DNA of 25,835 nt. Source: Bacteroidales bacterium UBA2714. GTDB lineage: Bacteria > Bacteroidota > Bacteroidia > Bacteroidales > P3. The position numbers were made by a program, and so were the translations under genes. Of this stretch, positions 21,598 to 25,835 are shown piece after piece. A model generated the notes under the pieces. The model did not search any database. It was not told the origin of the DNA and saw only the letters and a program-made list of their open reading frames with translations. Position 1 is the first letter of the stretch. The number at the start of each line of letters is the position of its first letter. The stretch covers positions 1 through 25,835 of the forward strand of contig DEKU01000006.1 in assembly GCA_002354035.1 (NCBI GenBank). Reading direction: 5' to 3'.

Positions 21598-22482
21598 GTG
21601 AATAGCCTGAATATTTTTTTCAAAAACTCGAAAGCCTTCTCCCAACTGGTGGGGCTTTTTTTTCTTTTCCTGATTTGTTCCCTTATCGGAGGCGGTCTCC
21701 AGCTCCTGATTCCCGAAGCCGACGGCTCCGATGCGTCCATACGCCTCCAGATTGTGCAGCAGGCGCTTGCCCAGCTGCTCACCTTCTTCCTCCCGGCGTG
21801 TCTCTTTGTTCTCCTTTATCAGGAGCAGCCCCGCCATTACCTCCGCCTCCGGTTTGGTGGCCGCTATTGGCTTCTGGCGCTCATCGCCATGGTCATTATG
21901 CTATTGTCCATCCCTCTCATTGATTTCCTGACTTCGTGGAACGAAACTTGGAACCTCGGAGCCCTCACGCGACATGCTCGAGCCCTCTCCGAAAGTGCCA
22001 AGCAGCAAGTGGCCCTCATGCTCAGCCTTGCCACCATCCCCGACCTCATCCTCCAACTCCTGGTCGTGGCCTTGGTCCCGGCGGTGTGTGAGGAGTTTTT
22101 CTTCAGGGGGTGCCTGCAGCAAATACTGCACCGCTGGTTCGGCAACGCCCATGCCTCCGTCCTCGTCACGGCCCTGATCTTCTCCTTAGCCCATCTCGAC
22201 CTCTACGGCTTCGTGCCCCGTCTGCTGATGGGGGCGCTGCTGGGCTACCTCTTCTACTGCTCGGGCTCGCTGCTTGTCAACGTCGGCGCCCATTTTTTCA
22301 ACAACGCCCTCATCGTCGTCCTCTACCATCTCTACCATCGCGGAGTCCTCAACGCACCCCCAGACCACCTCATGCCCCTGCCCTGGACGCTCATCGTTTT
22401 TTGTGCCGTCGGGGCCCTGTTGCTGTTCGTGGTCTACTTTGCCAAAAATGCAGAACAAAAGCCTCGAGCAGACCGTTTCTGA
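21598..22482 (+). CDS. CPBP family intramembrane metalloprotease
   Basis: A 294-aa polytopic membrane protein of the CPBP (Abi/CAAX protease-like) family. At least six hydrophobic segments are visible, starting with about 16-36. All three family motifs are present: EEFFFRG with E165, E166 and R170 in a membrane segment, FSLAHLD with H199, and HFFNN with H232 and N235. The family cleaves or processes membrane peptides in some organisms; the substrate here is unknown. The only suitable start is GTG at 21598, 15 bases after the end of tRNA-Arg, so the gene probably shares its transcript with the tRNA. The frame has a short charged C-terminal tail ending in KPRADRF. Confidence 0.87.
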   Translation: MNSLNIFFKNSKAFSQLVGLFFLFLICSLIGGGLQLLIPEADGSDASIRLQIVQQALAQLLTFFLPACLFVLLYQEQPRHYLRLRFGGRYWLLALIAMVIMLLSIPLIDFLTSWNETWNLGALTRHARALSESAKQQVALMLSLATIPDLILQLLVVALVPAVCEEFFFRGCLQQILHRWFGNAHASVLVTALIFSLAHLDLYGFVPRLLMGALLGYLFYCSGSLLVNVGAHFFNNALIVVLYHLYHRGVLNAPPDHLMPLPWTLIVFCAVGALLLFVVYFAKNAEQKPRADRF

Positions 22483-22601
22483 CCCCCTATTATTCAGTTT
22501 ATTATTGCAATAAGACAGAAAAAATGCCATTTTTAATCTACTGATAATAAATGGTTTATATTTAAAAAGTTGAAATCAAGACCGAAAGGGGCAAAAAAAA
22601 C

Positions 22602-22632
22602 TTTGGTAATCCAATTTTTTTTGGTAATTTTG
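22602..22632 (+). promoter_or_regulatory. Complete Bacteroidetes promoter for HU
   Basis: TTTG at 22602-22605, 19 bases, then TAATTTTG at 22625-22632: an exact TTTG-N19-TAnnTTTG promoter. It is the clearest in the window and lies 63 bases before the HU start. Confidence 0.85.
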
Positions 22633-22695
22633 CATCCTGTTTCGCCCACAGCGAAAGGGCATAAATGAACAATTAATATAAAAGTATAATATAAC

Positions 22696-22980
22696 ATGAC
22701 AAAGGCTGAAATCGTTGCACAGATTGCACAGAAAACCGGTATCGAAAAAGTCGCCATCCAGGCTACCGTTGAAGAGTTTATGAATGTCGTCAAGGAGTCC
22801 CTCTCCGAAGGTGAGAATGTCTACCTCCGTGGCTTCGGCAGTTTCATCATCAAGAAGCGTGCTGAGAAGACTGGTCGTAACATCTCCAAGAACACCACCA
22901 TCATCATCCCCGCACATAATATTCCTTCTTTCAAACCCGCCAAGACTTTTGTCAACGACGTGAAAAAGAGTGTAAAATAA
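22696..22980 (+). CDS. HU/IHF family DNA-binding protein (canonical type)
   Basis: A 94-aa HU, a small nucleoid protein that bends DNA as a dimer. It has the canonical start MTKAEIVAQIAQKTGIEK, the helix KVAIQATVEEFMNVVKESL, the glycine turn YLRGFGSFIIKKR near 49-61, the arm GRNISKNTTIIIPAHN and the ending PSFKPAKTFVNDVKKSV. The promoter is textbook and the leader is short. It is followed within 18 bases by the small basic COX24-type gene, an arrangement I know from other Bacteroidetes. Compared with the other HU gene at 10094, this is more conserved and probably the main housekeeping copy. Confidence 0.94.
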   Translation: MTKAEIVAQIAQKTGIEKVAIQATVEEFMNVVKESLSEGENVYLRGFGSFIIKKRAEKTGRNISKNTTIIIPAHNIPSFKPAKTFVNDVKKSVK

Positions 22981-22998
22981 CTTTTAATTTGTTGTAAG

Positions 22999-23088
22999 AT
23001 GCCTAACGGAAAAAAACACAAAAGACACAAGATGTCTACTCACAAACGCAAAAAACGTCTGCGCAAGAATAGACATAAGAAGAAGTAA
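22999..23088 (+). CDS. 29-aa very basic AURKAIP1/COX24-type small protein
   Basis: A 29-codon gene that starts MPNGKKHKRHKMSTHKRK and ends RLRKNRHKKK. More than half of the residues are Lys, Arg or His. The arrangement matches the bacterial AURKAIP1/COX24-domain small proteins of Bacteroidetes, which are thought to be ribosome-associated. The ATG lies 18 bases after the HU stop, and an alternative ATG (MSTHKRK) lies inside. The ribosome assignment is from family knowledge, not from this sequence. Confidence 0.85.
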   Translation: MPNGKKHKRHKMSTHKRKKRLRKNRHKKK

Positions 23089-23127
23089 GTTGCTCTTCCT
23101 GTCTTAAAACAAACCAATCTAACATCT

Positions 23128-23177
23128 AAAACAAATTACACACCGATGGACTTCCATCGAGTTGTGTAATTTGTTTT
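23128..23177 (+). promoter_or_regulatory. 50-base near-perfect hairpin before RNase E/G
   Basis: A 15-bp perfect outer stem (AAAACAAATTACACA at 23128-23142 with its complement at 23163-23177) encloses a 6-bp inner stem CGATGG/CCATCG (23144-23159) with loop ACTT and a small internal loop (C versus AGT). It lies 39 bases after the COX24 gene and 13 before the RNase start at 23191. The outer 3' arm is T-rich, so it may be a terminator, or an autoregulatory leader. Confidence 0.75.
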
Positions 23178-23190
23178 GTTTATAACAGTA

Positions 23191-24741
23191 ATGAATAAAG
23201 AACTCATAGTATCCGCCTCTGATAGCGAAATCCAGCTGGCACTGCTCGAGGACAAACAGCTGGTAGAACTGCACAAAGACAAAACCGGCAACAAAATCCA
23301 TGTCGGCGACATCTACGTCGGCAAAGTGCGCAAAATAATGCCCGGACTCAACGCCGCCTTCATCGACGTGGGTGAGGACAAGGACGGCTTTGTCCACTAC
23401 CTCGACCTGGGCGCCAACTACAACTCTCTGGCCAAATACATGAAACTGGCCATGAACGGCGACCCCTCGGTCCGCAACCTCAACAACTTCAAAATCGAAC
23501 CTGTCCTCGAAAAGGTAGGCAACCTCACCAATGTTCTCAAACCAGGGCAACTGATCATAGGCCAAGTGGCCAAGGAACCCATCTCCACCAAAGGCCCCAA
23601 ACTTTCGGGCGACCTCTCCTTTGCCGGCCGTTATCTGGTGCTCAACCCCTTCATCAACCGCATCTCCATCTCCCAGAAAATCAAGGGGGCCGAAGAACGA
23701 GGCCGTCTACGCCGCCTCATGCAGAGCATCAAGCCCGCCAACTTCGGCGTGATAGTCCGCACCATAGCCGAAGGCAAAGACGTGGCCGAGCTCGATGCCG
23801 ACCTGCGCCAGCTCATGGACCAATGGACCACACTCACCGAGAGCCTCAAGCGCATCACCGGCCCTCAAAAAGTGCTCTCCGAACTCAGCGCCACCTCAGC
23901 CCTCCTGCGCGACGTGCTCACCGACGACTTCAACACCATCTACGTCGACAACGAAACCATCTACAACGAAGTCCGCAAATACATCGCCTCCGTAGCCCCC
24001 GACAAAGAAGACATCGTCAAGCACTACAAGCTTGAAACCCCGATATTCGAACAATTCGGCGTGCTGCGCGACATCCGCCGCGCTTTCGGACGCATCGTCA
24101 CCATACGCTCCGGCGTCTACCTCTACATCGAACACACCGAAGCCATGCACGTCATTGACGTCAACAGCGGCAACCACATCAAAGCCGGAGGCGGACAAGA
24201 AGACACAGCCCTGCAAGTCAACATCGAGTCCGCCAAAGAAATAGCCCGCCAGCTCCGCCTGCGCGACATGGGCGGCATCGTCATCGTCGACTTCATCGAC
24301 ATGCAAAAAGCCGACAACCGCAAAAAACTGTACGACTTCATGTGCGCCGAAATGTCGCGCGACAAAGCCCGCCACACCATCTTGCCCCTCAGTAAGTTTG
24401 GGCTCATGCAAATCACCCGCCAACGTGTGCGTCCCGCCATTGAAGTCGACGTGCAGGAAAAATGTCCCTTCTGCGACGGCACAGGCACCATCAAATCCAG
24501 CCTCGTCGTGGTCGACGAAATCGAGTCCAACCTCCGCTACCTCACCTCCTCACAAAACGAAAAAGACCTCACCATCATTGTCCACCCCTACGTCTATGCC
24601 TACCTCACCAAAGGCCTGCGCAGCGTCCGTGTGCAATGGATGTTCAAATACAAAACACGACTCAAAATCAAGCCATCCGAAACCTATGGTCTGCTGAGCT
24701 ACAAGTTCTTCAATGCCGCCGGCGATGAAATCGAACTTTAA
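23191..24741 (+). CDS. rng: Ribonuclease E/G family endoribonuclease
   Basis: A 516-aa RNase G-type enzyme that makes the endonucleolytic cuts of rRNA and mRNA processing. The start at 23191 (MNKELIVSAS) is preferred because it matches the family N-terminus; a start five codons earlier is possible. Seen: an S1 RNA-binding region from about residue 36 (IHVGDIYVGKVRKIMPGLNAAFIDVG), catalytic acidic residues D323 in VIDVNSG and D367 in VDFIDM, with the spacing of the two magnesium-binding aspartates of E. coli RNase E, and the zinc-link CPFCDG (C425, C428). It lacks the long RNase E tail, so it is RNase G-like. The stop overlaps the start of the muramidase gene, so the two are coupled. A 50-base hairpin sits just upstream. 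Confidence 0.94.
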   Translation: MNKELIVSASDSEIQLALLEDKQLVELHKDKTGNKIHVGDIYVGKVRKIMPGLNAAFIDVGEDKDGFVHYLDLGANYNSLAKYMKLAMNGDPSVRNLNNFKIEPVLEKVGNLTNVLKPGQLIIGQVAKEPISTKGPKLSGDLSFAGRYLVLNPFINRISISQKIKGAEERGRLRRLMQSIKPANFGVIVRTIAEGKDVAELDADLRQLMDQWTTLTESLKRITGPQKVLSELSATSALLRDVLTDDFNTIYVDNETIYNEVRKYIASVAPDKEDIVKHYKLETPIFEQFGVLRDIRRAFGRIVTIRSGVYLYIEHTEAMHVIDVNSGNHIKAGGGQEDTALQVNIESAKEIARQLRLRDMGGIVIVDFIDMQKADNRKKLYDFMCAEMSRDKARHTILPLSKFGLMQITRQRVRPAIEVDVQEKCPFCDGTGTIKSSLVVVDEIESNLRYLTSSQNEKDLTIIVHPYVYAYLTKGLRSVRVQWMFKYKTRLKIKPSETYGLLSYKFFNAAGDEIEL

Positions 24742-25462
24742 AACAGCCCCAGCCCCACTCGGCATCATCCTCCTTGTGCTTGTGCTGCTGCTCCACCCCG
24801 CAGCACAGGCACAAGGAATCGATGTGTCCAAATACCAGGGCAAAATCAACTGGACCAAAGTGGCCAAAACCAAAAAGGTGAAATTCGTCTACATCCGCGC
24901 CACCGAAGGGGCCACCATCCGCGACAACTACTACAAAACCAACCTCTCCGCCGCCCGCAAAGCCGGCATCCTGGTGGGGAGCTACCATGTCTACAGCAGC
25001 AAAACCACAGCCTACCAGCAATTCGCCAACTTCAAGGCCATGGTGCCCAAAAAAAGCCAGGACCTTATCCCCGTCCTTGACATCGAAGGTCACCACAGCG
25101 GCCGACTATACATGGGGCGCGTCGACAAGTTGCTGGAACTCATGGAAAAAGAGTATGGCGTCAAACCCATGATTTACACCAGCGAAAAAGTCTACAAAGA
25201 GCATTTCGCCACCCGCAAATACTCCAAATACCACATCTTCGTGGCCAAATACGAAGGCTACCCCATCATCCGCTTCACCCTCTGGCAACACAGCAAAACC
25301 GGCCGTGTAAAGGGCATAGCGGGCGACGTGGACCTCGACAAATTCCATTCCAAACACAGCCTGGCCGACATCCGCATGCCCAAGCCCCGAAAAAAGAAAG
25401 CCTCGACAACGGCCGCGGCCGCCACTACCTCCAGTCTCGACACAGTCTCTGCCACCCCTTGA
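24725..25462 (+). CDS. Glycoside hydrolase family 25 muramidase (lysozyme-type)
   Basis: A 245-aa exported GH25 protein that cuts the glycan strand of peptidoglycan. After a signal/TM segment (about 11-30, LGIILLVLVLLLHPAAQAQ) the mature part begins GIDVSKYQGKINW (D33) and shows the family pattern: FVYIRATEGA, GSYHVYS, the catalytic PVLDIEG with D119 and E121, MIYTS and LWQHSKTG followed by DVDLD near 201-205. After about residue 215 a basic then Thr/Ser/Ala-rich tail (KPRKKKASTTAAAATTSS) is unusual and may be a linker. Start at 24725 (MKSNFK) overlaps the RNase E/G stop by 17 bases; a start four codons earlier is possible. Cell-wall remodelling or envelope role. Confidence 0.92.
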   Translation: MKSNFKTAPAPLGIILLVLVLLLHPAAQAQGIDVSKYQGKINWTKVAKTKKVKFVYIRATEGATIRDNYYKTNLSAARKAGILVGSYHVYSSKTTAYQQFANFKAMVPKKSQDLIPVLDIEGHHSGRLYMGRVDKLLELMEKEYGVKPMIYTSEKVYKEHFATRKYSKYHIFVAKYEGYPIIRFTLWQHSKTGRVKGIAGDVDLDKFHSKHSLADIRMPKPRKKKASTTAAAATTSSLDTVSATP

Positions 25463-25835
25463 CCCCCTCCGCCCTCAGCGCTCCCGCCTATCTCATCACG
25501 CCACATTCCAGCGCCAGTCGCCTACTGCGTAGCCTCACCTTAGCCACATGTCCGCTCTTTCTTTTCTGTTTGTTTTCTTGTTATTTTACATTTAGTTTCT
25601 TGTTTGCATATAAAGAGTTGGATAACTGATGTCCAAGTACAGGCAATGGGGAGGAAGTGGCGCCACTCAGCATCTTGTCTGGCCCCGGAGTGGCTGCGCC
25701 TTTTGTGGTCGCAGCCGTTAGCTGCAAGGGGAGGAGTATATCCGTCGCGCCGGGGTCGAATGCAGCTGTCGCCTAAGGCAGGGTGGTGTCGCAGGCTTGT
25801 TGTAGTGTTGTGAGGGGGGCGCCGGCTGCGCCGGC
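25463..25835. other. Intergenic tail with GC-rich palindromes
   Basis: No gene is supported in the last 373 bases. After a T-rich stretch (25555-25605) comes a G-rich segment with short hairpins: GGCTGCG with CGCAGCC (about 25691-25717) and the perfect pair GCCGGC-TGC-GCCGGC at 25821-25835. The style resembles the hairpin repeat at 12395-12641 but the sequences differ. The ORF at 25604-25813 has no coding character. Confidence 0.5.

Noticed and set aside
25604..25813. A 69-codon ORF near the window end
   Set aside because: Composition is Trp/Arg-rich with no fold pattern, and it runs through GC hairpins.

Overview
The window reads as a chromosomal piece of a Bacteroidales (Bacteroidota) bacterium of moderately high GC. 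The support is: repeated TAnnTTTG -7 promoter boxes (mostly TATCTTTG) with few Shine-Dalgarno sites; families typical of this order (DUF4248, DUF4254, a fimbrillin-like lipoprotein, an RprX-like sensor kinase, an ultra-basic COX24-type small protein directly after HU); and many lipoproteins and signal-peptide proteins. No IS element, integrase, CRISPR array or rRNA was seen.

Layout. 1-2991: a terminator, then a three-gene operon of secreted proteins (YARHG-domain protein, small lipoprotein, internally duplicated protein). 3009-4083 (-): a short-chain dehydrogenase, preceded by what looks like a frameshifted 61-codon gene. 4248-5965: a DUF3298-type lipoprotein facing an unrecognised cytosolic protein. 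5966-6655: promoter-bearing intergenic DNA with a doubtful ORF. 6656-7241: a small unknown protein and a DUF4248 protein. 7260-12210 (-): trigger factor, an HU protein, an outer-membrane barrel and a large two-Rossmann/RyR membrane protein. 12395-13040: a tandem 124-bp hairpin repeat, then a promoter and a long, heavily base-paired leader. 13041-15529: a 54-aa peptide gene and an AT-richer fimbrillin-like lipoprotein. 15694-18500 (+): an iron-sulfur aldo/keto reductase with a lipobox, then DUF4254 and a GT9 glycosyltransferase. 18550-20076 (-): an orphan histidine kinase. 20236-21406 (+): pfs-luxS, which detoxifies S-adenosylhomocysteine and makes the AI-2 precursor. 21509-25462 (+): tRNA-Arg(CCG), a CPBP protease, HU, a COX24-type small basic protein, RNase E/G and a GH25 muramidase.

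The parts most worth a second look are: (a) the structured leader, 54-aa peptide and lipoprotein at 12690-15529; (b) the near-perfect 15+6-bp hairpin just before the RNase E/G start; (c) the channel-like RyR protein beside a barrel protein; and (d) an apparent switching of strand GC skew near 6.3, 20.1 and 25.5 kb that does not follow gene direction and suggests old inversions. All functional calls rest on motifs read by eye; no database search was run.
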